64,000 bases of DNA from Pseudoscleropodium purum (GCA_963969395.1 OZ017799.1:6884501-6948500); one strand, 5' to 3'; positions 25,707-37,391 are shown, numbered from the stretch's first letter. Numbers and translations: made by a program. The notes: a model not told the origin generated them from the letters alone.

Positions 25707-27290
25707 TTTTAGTGGTAGCATACATGAGCTGAAGGTTTTCATTTTTTGACACCTTTCGCAATGAGTCTTTGTTGGAATAAGTTGTACTCTCCCCAATTTT
25801 AGTAATATGGAAGTCATGTTATTTATACATGCACTCTTCAAGTCTTCGTGTATATGGTGATTTATTACTATAGGTTGTAAAAACTTAGTGGTAGATGGTT
25901 GCTAACTATTGATAGGCATTATTGGTGGGTTGGATGGAATTCTTCATTGGACACAATGATCCTTGGGGGGGAGGAGAGGCTTGGAGTGGATGTTGCAAAG
26001 AAAATATGGTTTTCTTTTGTGAATTGCCTTTATATATTCAATTTGAGTGTTCTGTCATAGTTGTAGTTTAGACATAGAAAATGTTTGTGGAATAGATTTG
26101 ATTTTGTACCACAAATTAAGTAAGGAGACCAAAATGGTGAATTTCATTATAAATTCTCAAATATATTGGTTTCAATTGTATTCCATAATTGTGATGAAGG
26201 AAAGACTTGTGGCTTAAGGTACGTGCAACTCATCAGTATGACCACTTAAAATCGACCCTACATATTTTTGAACAAAACATATAATTATTTTTTAGTAGAG
26301 TTGAGGATGGAGTTTGGTTATAACTACCTTCAATACTAAAAAGATTCATTGATTATTCATCCAAAGTCCCAAAACTACATCTCAGAATATTCTAGGACTC
26401 CATTTTCTTTGCTGGCAAAATTGAAGAAAAATATATATTATTTTCAATCAAGAGAAATTATGTTCAAATCCGTTTTCAAATAGTTTTAGATTGTATTTTC
26501 CATCATAGTATTGTTGTTGTTGAATGATTGCCTTCTACTTGTAGATTAGAAGGCCTCATGTACATTTTTTTCATGCTCATGTGTTTCAATGAAGACTAGA
26601 CATATCATACATTATTTTAAATGAGTGCTATGATTTAAGTGATTCCATGATGGAGCTTCCTTGGACTTAAATTTTACTTCAGTGAGGCAATTGAATTTAA
26701 TCTTTTGTGCATAGCATTTTGTCATGCCCATTGTAGTACTATATCTCAACTTCATATATAATAAAAGGTTTGAGATGCAAATCTTTAGTTTAGTGAGAAT
26801 TGGAATTGTAGAACCAAAGCCATTTAGGAGAGTGTAGGACAACCAATGAGAGTCCATTGGAATATATTTGAAAGCGAGAGTGGCATGGATTGTGAAACAC
26901 TAAATTTATTCTATTGGTTTTTGGAGAACCGACAACAATCAAGTTGGATGGAAATAATTCTAGCAGCTTGTGCACTTGAATGTCACAACATTGGCCTTGG
27001 GAATGACACCAAGTCAACCAAAATAGATGTTTTTGATATTTTCCTAAAACAAGGTTTGTGAAGGTCCAATGAGTGTTGTGGAATTTAGTAGGACTTGTAG
27101 TGCAACCATTGCATCACAACCTATATAAGAAACAAAGTATTCTCTTGATTTTGCCACGACCATGTTTGGAACTTAAGGTTGCTTCCAAATTGTTGATGAA
27201 AGTATGTAAGGATGATCATGTGACCATCCAAATGTCCATCCTCCATCATAATATTGTGCACTTAATATATACATGAAAGCTACATTTCGA

Positions 27291-27383
27291 GCTTAGTTGT
27301 CACTTTCAAGCATTGGAATATAGAAGAAGTTGATATTCAATATTCAAACTACCTTTCTCAAGTGCTTTTCATATATGGAATAA
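27291..27383 (+). pseudogene. 3' fragment of a third membrane-protein copy
   Basis: The + strand here can be read as LVVTFKHWNIEEVDIQYSNY followed by LSQVL, ending near a TAA at about 27381. This is the C-terminus of the protein at 24474-25706 with substitutions. The upstream part of the gene is missing, so this is a remnant left by an older duplication. Confidence 0.7.
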
Positions 27384-28079
27384 ATTGATTGCTAGTATAC
27401 AAGAGTGAAATCCTTCTTGTACTTTAACCCTAAGACAATTAGACTTAGTTGTAAATAGTTATTTTCACTTTCATCTAGTACTATAGCCAAAACTTTTGCT
27501 ACTCATTTGTTTACAATTGGCAAGTCTTTGTGTATATATAATTGTGATATTTGATGAGATACGCTATAAAACTTGGTGGAAGAAGGTGGATAGCTTTCAA
27601 ATGGAATAGATTGATGAAATGTATAGAGTTTCTCACTTGGCACTAGGATCTTATGAGTGTGTTAAGCCAAGCTCGCAAACAAGAGTTTGAGTTGTTACTT
27701 CTTCATCCCCTCGGCTTCATGTATTGTTTTGTATTTGAGATGGAAACCCTCGATTCCTCAAGCATTGGATTCCTAGAACCATAATCAACAGAGGGAGCCC
27801 AGCCCAGGATTTACAACATGAGCATTTCACGGATATTAACTGGATGGGGGAAGAAGCTTGCATTCTGAAGCTCCGGGTGTCTTTGTCCTTAAAAAGAAAT
27901 GATTGGCATGCTTGTATTTTGCCTCTATTGGTTGGTTTGCAGTGCCCAAATTTTATAACAGAAAAGGTCATGTTGGTTTGAAGTTACTAAAGAATTGGGA
28001 GGTTCTAAGTTGGGAGAATTGGCTTGTGGGACATTAGTGTTCAAGCCTCTTACATGGAGGTGCTTGGGCTCAAATTAAG

Positions 28080-28360
28080 TATAGGGCAATGTCTGAGGAG
28101 GAGGGTGTTTTGGGAAATAATAGGCCGACGAGGAGGGCGGAGCCCAACGAAGAAGCCTGTTATTTCCCCCAAATGCCCGACGACGAGGAGCCATTCCCCG
28201 ACGTAAATCACGAGTAGAAGGATGAGACTTTGAGGATGAGAAATTGAAGTCGGATGAGTAATCCGTAATGCCCAATTATGCAAGAAAACCCGCGCAATTG
28301 GGCATTACGCTACAGAAGCCTCCTAGGAAATGAACTAAATTTCCTAGGAGTGGTTTACGA
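28080..28360 (+). repeat. Multi-hairpin dispersed repeat, copy 2
   Basis: This is the second copy of the repeat at 17985. Three inverted repeats follow one another: TTTTGGGAAATAA with TTATTTCCCCCAAA; GTAATGCCCAATT with AATTGGGCATTAC; and CTCCTAGGAAAT with ATTTCCTAGGAG (12 of 12). It sits inside a duplicated block whose other copy (near 36775-36800) lacks it. Confidence 0.75.
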
Positions 28361-28361
28361 A

Positions 28362-28530
28362 ATGATAAAGTAACTCTGCCTATGACAGTCCGAATGGGAG
28401 CCAGCCCATCACAGGCATAAAATTTCTAGTGATGCACATTTCAAGAACTAGAATGTACACCATTAGTACAATTTTGCCTGTGATGGGCTGGCTCCCATTT
28501 GGACTGTCATAGGCAGAGTTACCTTAACAT
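28362..28530. mobile_element. MITE with near-identical long inverted repeats
   Basis: The inner 48 bp of the two arms (28370-28417 and 28475-28522) differ at one base, and weaker matching extends them to 56 bp (28362-28417 and 28475-28530). The central spacer is 57 bp. The arms start GTAACTCTGCCTATGACAGT. It lies next to the multi-hairpin repeat. Both are absent from the duplicate block near 36.78 kb. No target duplication is clear. Arms this similar suggest a recent insertion; the transcript would form a long hairpin. Confidence 0.75.
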
Positions 28531-29237
28531 GGGGTCACTTGGTCTGCACATCCTGGCTCCCTGGATTCAAATGAAGTTGTGGACACGTAGGCCTGCTTGG
28601 TTTAATGCGCTTGCCGATTATAGTTGACCGAGAGCCAATGCATTAACGTAATAGTGCAATAAACTCGTCTGTACTGTAGATTTTGAAGTAATTACAGTAA
28701 GGTTACTGTTAAATTTTGAACTAATTAAACCAGTGTTCATTTCTGGGGAGAATCACCATTCAAAGTAGAATGGAATTTCAAAATGACCTGTTTTGTCTCT
28801 CTTCCGGCCAGGCCACTTGTGGCTGGCTTATGCTTTTAGCCTTGGCAATGGAATTCCGTTTCATTGGTTTTTAAAAAAAAGGCCAAAAATTTGGTTGAAA
28901 TGAATTTGAATTTGAATGACGTTAAATTGGTGGAAATTTTAGTAGAAAATTGGTTGAGGAAAAAAATCAAAGGAGTTTTTTTTTATTTGTTGAATAATAA
29001 CCCTAGAAGTTTGATGTCAAGTTCATATTGATGTTTAAAAACTTTTGGATGGTCAAATAGGCTTTGAGCATAATGAAAAATGGATGATCTTAACCATTTT
29101 TTTTATCTGTACAAATTTTTTGATGCTATATTCACATGATTGACTTAAGTTCAAGACAACTTAATTGTTTTTTTAATTTTATAAAGGATAGTTTACCAGA
29201 AAATAGTACACTATCCTATGCATTTCAATACTTTGAA

Positions 29238-29259
29238 GGGGGGTGGGGGTGGGGGTGGG
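29238..29259 (+). other. G-quadruplex-type G-run cluster
   Basis: Four G runs of 6, 5, 5 and 3 bases are separated by single T residues, which fits the standard G-quadruplex pattern with one-base loops. It stands alone in AT-rich intergenic sequence. Confidence 0.8.
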
Positions 29260-30179
29260 TCCCAGAAAACTTGATTTTGACATTCAACCTACTTTTGAAC
29301 AAACTGATTTGACAAAATGAAGCTTTTAAGAGTTTATTTTGTTTTAGAACATTTTGATACTAATTACTTAGCTCTTTTGTTCACTATCTATGAGGGTAGA
29401 TCAATGTAAAGAGAGGAAAATTGTGAAGGAGAAACAATAAGATATGTACTATATAGTGGAAAAGATTGAGTAGTTTATACTATGAATAGTATGGGATTTT
29501 TCTTCTTCATCCTTGTAAGACCATGACTATCTTTTCCAAAAGAATACTCTGAATACGAACTTGGATTAAAATGAAAATTTTACCCCAACAAGTTAACTTC
29601 AAGAGAAATCTAATTCTACATTTTTTTTTTTATAGCAAATGGACATTAGATATAGGAGAAACAAGCCCTACAATTGTAGCCAATGCACCTTGGTAAACTA
29701 AAATTGAATCTCTTATACTTAGATGAATCCTACAAATTTAGTACATAATGAATTGATCTATTGTCTAGTGTGTGTAGTAAAGTTTTCATTATGCATTGAA
29801 TTTTACAGGTCTTTTAGCCAACTTCAAATTTTTTCCAAATGAACTAGATACAAAAGTTATAATTTCTCAAAGTTTGCAGTAGTCTCCTGAAATGTACAAA
29901 ATATATTCATGGGGCCCACTTGGGGTTATGGTTCCTATTATATCCAACCCAAACTCTCTTGTTGGTGAAGTTGACCAAAAGACTTCTTTGGTTGGTGTTT
30001 ACACTACAACTGGTCAACACTTCTTGAGGCATTATTTTATTGTCATTTCATCTTATCCAACATCCAATTGGTTGCCTCAAATAATCATATCTTGGTCAGA
30101 ACTTCTTGACCAACCACTACACTTCTCCACCGTAGTCTAAAGTGGCCCTGAAGGCCATATTAAATATTGTAGGGTGAAG

Positions 30180-30735
30180 TAAGTTGATTCCAAGAATCAC
30201 AAGAGAAATCACACTAGATGTTCATCTAGAAAGTGGAAGTAACTTATTCAGTTACCCCAGAAAAAATATTACTTCGAAGAGGAGAATCTAAGGATACCGG
30301 TAGCTGCGATTGTCAACAATCGGTAAAGCGGATTCCAGCAGGCAGTCGAAGAACAAGTGGTCTGCACATCTGCCGCTTGCTTATCCCCACTTGCCCTCAA
30401 TCTTCGGATCTGAGAGCAAACTGGTACTGCTGCTAATGCATCTCCAAACAGTCGGTAAAATCATGGACTGCGAGTTGTGGAGAACGCATAAAAGAGTGCA
30501 CATTGTTTGAAGCAATCTTGTGCTGCACTTCAGAATCACCGCTCTGCATTTCGTCGCTGTTGTGCGCTTTCGTTGCAGGAGCAGGAATCCTTCGGTCGTG
30601 CGTATCTTATTCTGAACTCTGTCTACGAGGTGGGTGCAGCTCCATGTCATATCACTGCTCAAGTATCTGCAAGTTGCTTAAACATCGAGCGCCTTGAATC
30701 ATTCTGCTTCTACTACCAGTTCCACCCAAGGTGAG
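30180..30735 (+). promoter_or_regulatory. Orphan copy of membrane-gene upstream module
   Basis: This matches the modules at 23370 and 31000, including the identical 20-bp string (30309-30328), but no membrane-protein frame follows. It ends directly at the MITE at 30736, after which a complete third module begins. It is probably the remnant of a tandem duplication whose coding part was lost. Confidence 0.55.
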
Positions 30736-30971
30736 GGAGGATTGACCCGCCCCCTTCTTTCCCCATCTCAGGGTAAATGTGAAAATTGCCCCGTATTTTG
30801 TGCCGCGTAAATTTCGGATTTCTTCACCTCACCTGGCTAATTTGGGGCCTCTGATTGCAGGAATGAATTCGGTATTTGCAAATTTTATCATGGGTGACAA
30901 ATATAAATTTCCAGTGTCTCTTCCCGGATAAAACACGGGGCAATAACTGAACTGAAAGGGGTCAATCCTCC
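30736..30971. mobile_element. GGAGGATTGACCC MITE, uninterrupted copy
   Basis: The inverted ends are GGGAGGATTGACCC and GGGTCAATCCTCCC. The interior follows that of 22142-23105 but is continuous where that copy carries the 735-bp element. Downstream sequence (a CACAAATAGGTCGGTA phrase) is shared with unit 1, so the insertion predates the segmental duplication. Confidence 0.75.
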
Positions 30972-30999
30972 CAGCAGATGGCGAAGGTCACAAATAGGT

Positions 31000-31760
31000 C
31001 GGTACGTCAGTGAGTTGATTCCGTGAATCACAGGAGATGTCCATCTGGTGAAAGGTTCTTAAGTTACCGCAGCAGAAAAGACTACCTCGAAGAAGGGAGT
31101 CCAAGGAAAGCTACCATTGTCAACAATCGGTAAAGATTCCAGGCAGTGGAAGACCAAGTGGTGTGCGCATCTGCCGCTTGCTTGCCCCCACGTGCCCCCA
31201 CTCGCCCTACTTACCCTCAATTTCGGAATCTGAGATCAAAATGGTCCTGTACATCTCCGAATAGTCGGTAATATCATGGATTGTTGTGGAGAACGCATAA
31301 ATGAGTGCACATTGTTTGGAGCAGTCTCTTTCTTGTGTTGCAACTCTGAGCTTCGACTTCATATCTCCTACAGAATCACTGCTGCGCATATGGTCGGTAC
31401 CGGTGTTGTGCGTTCTCGTTGCGGTCGCGACACTCCGTTGGTCTGCGTACTTATCTTCTTCTGAGCTCTGTCTCGGAGGTGGGTGCAGCCCCTTATCCGT
31501 TTCAGTATCCGCAAGTTGCTTGAATATCGAGGACCGTGAATCATTCTGCTTCTACCACCAGTTCCATACGAGTGGAGTGCGGAGGCTCGATCTGGCGTAT
31601 ATATTGGAAGCTCCGCGGATGCTGATCTTCTTCGTTGCAGTGAAGTGAAGTAAGGTCTTTGTGAAGAAATACTGTAGAGTTTGCTTCTTAATTACTAGCT
31701 CTCTCCTCCGAGACTCTGAAGAGTATCTCATTTGCACGCACATTTGTACTTTGTTTTGTG
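31000..31760 (+). promoter_or_regulatory. Upstream module of broken membrane-protein gene
   Basis: This is the third copy of the upstream module, with the 20-bp string at 31116-31135. It is the most similar in layout to the module of the intact gene and is followed, as there, by about 320 bases before the ATG. Confidence 0.45.
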
Positions 31761-32078
31761 TCTAGATTCTTGCACGTGATATGCAACGCCATGCCTTCAC
31801 CAGCTCCTTTGTGGAGTCGAAAAGCATTCACGTTTTGATCAGTCAGCACGTTGACTTCATATGCTGTACTTCGTCAATTCAAAGAAAAAAGAAGAGCCTC
31901 GTTGTGGACACATATGCTAACCTTGGAAATGGTTCCAGCTATAATGCGGTGGACTCCATCAGTTCAAAGAGGGGTGTCATGAACTACAAGTGTGGCCTTG
32001 TTGAATGGTTGGGTGCCATTGTACAGAACTTGGCTCATTGAGATTAGAGTATGAAATTTTCCAAATTACCTTCCAAGA

Positions 32079-33529
32079 ATGATGTGGAGGCATATGGATC
32101 TAGTTAACTCATTTCTTTCCTTGGTTTTCATTGCAACCTTTTGGTGTGTGGTGTATGCACAAAGCGACACAAATGGGCCTTCTAAGGCATGCCCTAGAGA
32201 GTGCATTGCAAGGTGGTATTGGTGGACATCAATGTGGGGTTTCATTGTCACCTTGGCTGCCTTAACAATGGATGTTTTGGGTGCTACAAAGGCAATAAAT
32301 GAAAGGACAAAAATACATATTGTTGCAACATTTTTTACAAGTGCCTTGAACCCTTTAATTGTTCTTTGGGCTATATTTGAGCACACTATACATGGCATGG
32401 CAATGCTAGCCAACCTTCGTAAAGCACTTGGAGATGATATAATTGCCCCAATGTATCCTTGGAGCAAATCCCACATCAATATCATCTTGAGTTGTGGTGA
32501 TATTGTAAACTTACCTCCAGATGTCCACAAAAAGACTAACAATCTTAATGCCTTTAAGGATGGAGACAAAAGAAGAATGGTTCAAGATCTTTCAAAGGCA
32601 CTTACTATTGGACCTAAAGTAGTAAATTCCAAACAATTCAATGTTGAACTTACACCACATGGGCAACTAGCATTGTTGAGATCGAATGTGCTTCCACCAT
32701 ATGATGAACTCAAGTTCCTTCGAGGCAATTCAAGTTTGGATATGGTTATTGCAAGCGCACAAGCCATAGGCTACATCTATGGGATTGTAGTTTGTTGTCT
32801 GCAAGGGCTTTAAGTCATTAGGGAAGAAGTGGAGCCAATACAAGGCCTCCTATGCTTCAGCATATCACTATAGTATACTTGGCCACCTAAGTCATTGAAT
32901 CTACATGTACGAAGCTTGGCCACGTCAACTAAGTCATCATGCAAGTCAAACAATACTACAGATCATATTGGGCAGCTTCTTGATCTGGAGGTCGTTATGT
33001 GGCCTGATCCCTCCCCTAATGGAGTCCAATAGAAGCCATTGCATGTGTTTTGAACATGGTGATTCTCATAAAAGGTATCCTTCATAATTTTGCAAGCTTA
33101 GGTTATAGATTCCTACTTCTTTACTTGCTTTCTTAAGAAGAAGCAAAGTTCATAGAAGAATGCAAGAATATTCAAAGCTTTGATTTCAAAATTGAAGGTC
33201 GATTCAAGCTTGGAGTATCAATTGCATGTAGGGTGGTATTAACATTGGGTACTTACTTCATTATCAATTTTCTAAAGTCTTTGAATAGAATATGTGTAGT
33301 ACCCATTATACTTTTTGAGGTGAGTCTTGTTTTGGGAGGAATAGGAGGATTTGCATGGTGGAATGGTTATGGTGAAACATTGAATATATTGTTTGGGCTT
33401 TCAATAGTTTTGTTGAATTTAGTAGGATATGTATAGGCCCTAGTTGTCACATTTAAGTATTGGAAGGGAGAAGATTTTGATGTTCAATCTTCCAACTACC
33501 TATTTCAAGTGCTACCTTATATAGGATAA
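32079..33529 (+). pseudogene. Membrane-protein gene, broken second copy
   Basis: This is the paralogue of the gene at 24474-25706. The first 244 codons (32079-32810) are open and closely similar. The frame is then interrupted by a 206-bp insertion at 32816-33021. Beyond it the match resumes (SPIE-like segment onward) but carries TAA at about 33134 in place of a Gln codon and TAG at 33434-33436 in place of a Trp codon. The end aligns with the intact copy's stop (TAA 33527-33529). A truncated protein of about 244 residues could still be made, lacking the last three predicted spans. Confidence 0.85.
32816..33021. mobile_element. 206-bp insertion in the broken gene
   Basis: The ends read inward as CATTAGGGAAG and CATTAGGGGAG (10 of 11). 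Deleting the block restores the AGTGAGTCC junction of the intact copy with no bases left over, so no target duplication is visible. There is no coding content and no GT-AG border, so it is not an intron. Confidence 0.65.
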
Positions 33530-36500
33530 TTTGAGTGGTAGCATACATGCATTGAAAATTTTCATCTTTTGACACTTTCGGCAATGAATCTTTGTTGTAA
33601 GTAGTTGTATTCTCTCCAATATTAATAATATGAAAGTCTAGTTATTTATACATACTCTTGAAGTCTTTGTATATATGGTGATTTATTTTCATAGGCTATA
33701 AAAGCTTGGTGCTAATTAAATTGATGATGCCTATTGATGGATATTAAATGGTGGTTAGCGTGGAATTTCTCACTTGGCACTATGATCTTTGTGAGTGTAG
33801 GAGGCTTGGAGTGGATTTTGCAAGGAGAATGTGGTTTTCTTTTGTACATTTCTTCTACAATCAATTTCAATGTTTGTCATGGTTTTAGTTTGGAAGTGTA
33901 GAATGTTTCCACAATAGATTTTCTTTTGTGCCACAAAAAAAAGACATTGAAACGGTGAATTTCAATATAAAGTTTCAAACATGTTGGTCTCAAATGTATT
34001 TCATAACCTAAATTGCAGGGTTGACGAATCTCTACGTCCACCCGAAAAAGGCGTTCGTAACTCAGACGTCCATCCGCACGGACGCCAGCGGACGCATCGT
34101 CCCTCCTGTCGTCGAAAGGCGGACGGATGGGGCGGACAAGGTGGGACGAACGGGCGGGCGGGGCGGGCAGCGTCCGCGAATGTCAGCGAATGCTGCGGAC
34201 ACAGCGTCCGTGTCCGGACGTCTCGGACGTCCGACCGTCCTGTCAACCCTGCTAAATTGAGTACATCGTTATGAAGTTTAGTAGATTCTAAACCACACAA
34301 GCAACAAAGGATGTCTTTTTTTCACAATGTAGCCTTGGAGTTGAATTGAACATATCATAATTTGAATAGAAGGACTTTGTTTTAAATTGATGATAAGAAT
34401 AGCAAATCTTACAAATGAACGAAAATAGACATTGGTATGAAACTAGACTTATGGCTCAAGGGAATTGCACCTTATTATAATCCAATTTATAAAACTAAGC
34501 TTATATATTCTTCACCAAAATGTTCAATTCGTTTTCAAGAGGGTCTAGGATTGAGTTTGTGTACAACTATTTTCAATATATAAAGATTCGTAGTTTCTTT
34601 ATTTGACGTCCAAAAATAGCATCTTAGGATATTCTAGAAATCATCTTGATGGCTAGAAAGATGCAAAAAATACACTTTTGTTCAATAAAAGGAACCATGT
34701 TCAAAGCCTTCTTCAAACAATTTTTGATGGTATTTTCCTTCATATCACTACTCTTGATTGCTTCCTATATGTTGTAGATTAGAAAGCCTTGTTGACATTT
34801 TTTTTCAATTCTTGTGTGTTTCAAATTCTCGTGTGTTTCAATGAATATTAGACTTACTACATATTACTTTACATGAGTGCCATGATTTATATGATTCTTT
34901 CACAAAGCATCTTTTGATATACATTCTACTTGAGTGACGCAAGTGGATTTAATCCTTTGTGTACAACATTTTGTCATGCTCATTAGTGTGCTACTTCTAA
35001 ACTTCATATATAATTGTAAAAGGTTTGACATACAAGTCCTTTGTTTAGCAAGAATTGGAAACCTTGGAATAGAATCATTTGGAAGAGTATAGAACATACA
35101 ACCTTGAGTCAATTGGAATGTATTTGAAAAAGGAAGTGTAGATTCTGAAGCATTGAATTTGTTTATATCAACTTTGGTAGTTCCAACAACATTCAAGTTG
35201 GTTAATTTGAGCCTCAAGAAGCTCATGCACTTAAATGTCACAACATTGACCCTAAAAATCACACTGGGATAATAAAATTGATGGTTTCAATATTTTCTTG
35301 AAGCAAGATTTAGAAAGGACCAATAGTAGTGTTGAATTTAGCATGGAATTGATTGATGAATGTATCAAGTTCTTCACTTGGCACTAAGATCTACGACTAT
35401 AAGAAGGCTTTGATAGGAAGGCCTTGAGTGGAAGATGTCAAGAGGATGGTGTTTTGGATTCAGTGCTGTCCATGTTTCTAATTTCAATGCTTACCATGGT
35501 TGTTGTAAAGAGGTGGAACATATCACAATTCTATAAATTGGATGTAGTGTGATCATTGCATGCTTACATACTAGATGAACAAAATCTTAAGTTACAGTAA
35601 GCTCGTGAACTATAGTTGGAGTCATTACTTCTTTAACTCCAAGATGACCCTAGGATTTCCCAAACTTTTGAGCCTTGTTATAGGAGCATCTAGAGTTTGA
35701 ATTTTCATAATTAGTCGTGTGACTTTGTTGAAGATGTAACCATATCAATTGCTTTGGCTCTTCAAGGATCATGCTGCAAATTTTGGACCCCCAAATTATG
35801 AACCAAAGTGAGTTAGATTGATTCGGTTGTCTCAAGGCACAAGTGTTGGATTACGGTTTTTGTTGAGGTTCCAAAAACTTCAAAGGATGCTATTGGTGGA
35901 ATTCTTATTGGATCAACATGCCACTTATTTTAGGAAGTAGCTAACAAGATGGAAAGTCTAAAGAACCCCCCAAAAGTGTAGAACAATCAAGACTCTTGTG
36001 TCACAATAAGGTCGAACTTGAAAGTGTCTGGTAGTGCCATTTCATGCATACAACGATCTTTAATTTATTGAACAAAATGGGGAATAAAAGAGGATGATCT
36101 GAGCACTGGACACATAAAGGCTGCATTTAGAAAGCTTCTAACCTAATTTTGGTTCATATCCAATGGTGTCCTTTGAAAAAAAACTCAAGGACACATTATG
36201 TCCTCAGGGTCATTTGGGGGTTAAGCTCTCTAGTTGCTCCATCTCAGCCTCATGTATTGTTTTGTATTTGAGATGGGAACCCTTGTTTCAGCAAGCACTG
36301 GATTCCTGCGACCCAAATCAATATGGGAAGCATAGGACACACAGCATGAGCACTTGGGATAACTGAATGGGGAGAACCGTGGACTCTTGAGGCTCTGACT
36401 TCATTTCAACAGCTTGGGAACCTCCAACAACATTCAAGCAAACAAAACCAGAAATGTCGAAGTCGTGAATTTTGTGGAAATTTGAAACTGGCACTTATAC

Positions 36501-37391
36501 CCGTCCTAGTTATTATCTCAGCCTTGTGCACTTGCACGTCCAACCATTCGCACTTTGAAAGGTGCCAATGGAACGAACTGGATGTTTTGGGTTGTCCTAA
36601 AAAGAAAGGATTGGCATGCTTGTATTTTGCCTCTATTGGTTGGTTGCAATGCCCAAATTTATAACAGAGAAGGTCATGTTGGTTTGAAGATACTAAAGAA
36701 TCTATAGGTTCTAAGTTTGGAGAATTGGCTCGTGGATATCAGTGTTCAAGCCTCTTACACGGAGGTGCTTGGGCTCAAGATAAGAAATGGTGACATGGGA
36801 GGTCACTTGATCTACACATCCTGGATCCATGGAAGAAAACTGTGGACACTTGCGCCCGGTTTGCTGCGCTTGCCCATAATAGGTGGCCGAGAACCAATGT
36901 TCTCATTCTTGAACTGTGTCGAAGAATATGAGACAAACTCTGCCGAAGAAGAAAATGACAGAAAATCAGAGCATCCTGGATATCTTGAATATGCCATCGG
37001 GTCCAAGGGGTTCGCAGCTCCTTTCAAGAAAGCTATGTTGGAAATTAAATGAAGCATTGAGAGAATTCTCGCTTTAACAATTATGCTCAGGCCACTCTGG
37101 TCGATGTCGGCGTTCATTTCCTGAAGTACAGCAAAGGAAATAGAAACCCTGCTGGAGCAATCCAGAGGGAAGCATTGCTGTAACATTGAAGGAGCAGGCC
37201 TTGCTCCTTCAGAAGTTCTTGCTCGACTAAATCGTGAGTATCAAAAAATGGAGATAATCAAGGTAGGTAGCTTTGCACCTACCTTCTCAGTCGAAAACTC
37301 CAGGTGAGGAGTTCCAGTAGCTAAGCCAGACGAAGGTAGAGATCAAAATTCACTGAGCAACTGAAGCAAAGAGTGGCCCCTTCACCAACAC
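33530..37391. other. Downstream part of duplication unit 2
   Basis: This corresponds to 25.7-28.6 kb of unit 1, with an hAT-type element inserted at 34016. The block at 36.24-36.87 kb matches 27.72-28.07 and 28.53-28.6 kb. An open stretch from 36717 (111 codons) lies in it but has no known family and is not open in the other copy. A perfect 9-bp hairpin (AAGGTAGGT/ACCTACCTT) lies at about 37260-37285. Confidence 0.5.
34016..34251. mobile_element. hAT-type MITE, GC-rich, 8-bp duplication
   Basis: The termini are CAGGGTTGAC and its exact inverse GTCAACCCTG. They are flanked by a perfect 8-bp direct repeat, CTAAATTG (34008-34015 and 34252-34259). CAGGG-type ends with an 8-bp duplication define hAT elements. 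The 236-bp body is far richer in G and C than its surroundings, with many CG dinucleotides and repeated GGACG and CGTCC words. It has no transposase. Confidence 0.93.

Larger units (their letters stand above)
25707..30179. other. Duplicated downstream region of membrane gene
   Basis: Blocks at 25.7-26.9 kb match 33.5-35.3 kb in order (downstream sequence, a TTTTGTCATGC phrase, a CTTCATATATAAT phrase), and 27.72-28.07 kb matches 36.24-36.82 kb. Reading frames in these blocks are broken by stops in both copies. The region from 28.6 to 30.1 kb is AT-rich and, apart from a G-run cluster at 29238-29259, shows nothing recognisable. Confidence 0.55.

Noticed and set aside
28370..28522. A conserved plant microRNA precursor
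   Set aside because: The arms do not match any conserved plant microRNA I know, and the near-perfect pairing over 48 bp fits a young MITE better.
26612..35262. Minus-strand frames at 26612-26857 and 34900-35262 that resemble each other
   Set aside because: They are the same position in duplicated blocks; the similarity is explained by DNA identity, with stops nearby in both and no family match.
36482..36664. A small secreted Cys-rich peptide
   Set aside because: The hydrophobic start looks like a signal peptide, but the frame begins at TTG, not ATG, and is not kept in the related block at 27.7-28.1 kb.
36717..37052. A 111-codon open frame as a gene
   Set aside because: It is uninterrupted here but no motif is recognised, and the corresponding block near 28 kb is broken and interrupted by insertions.
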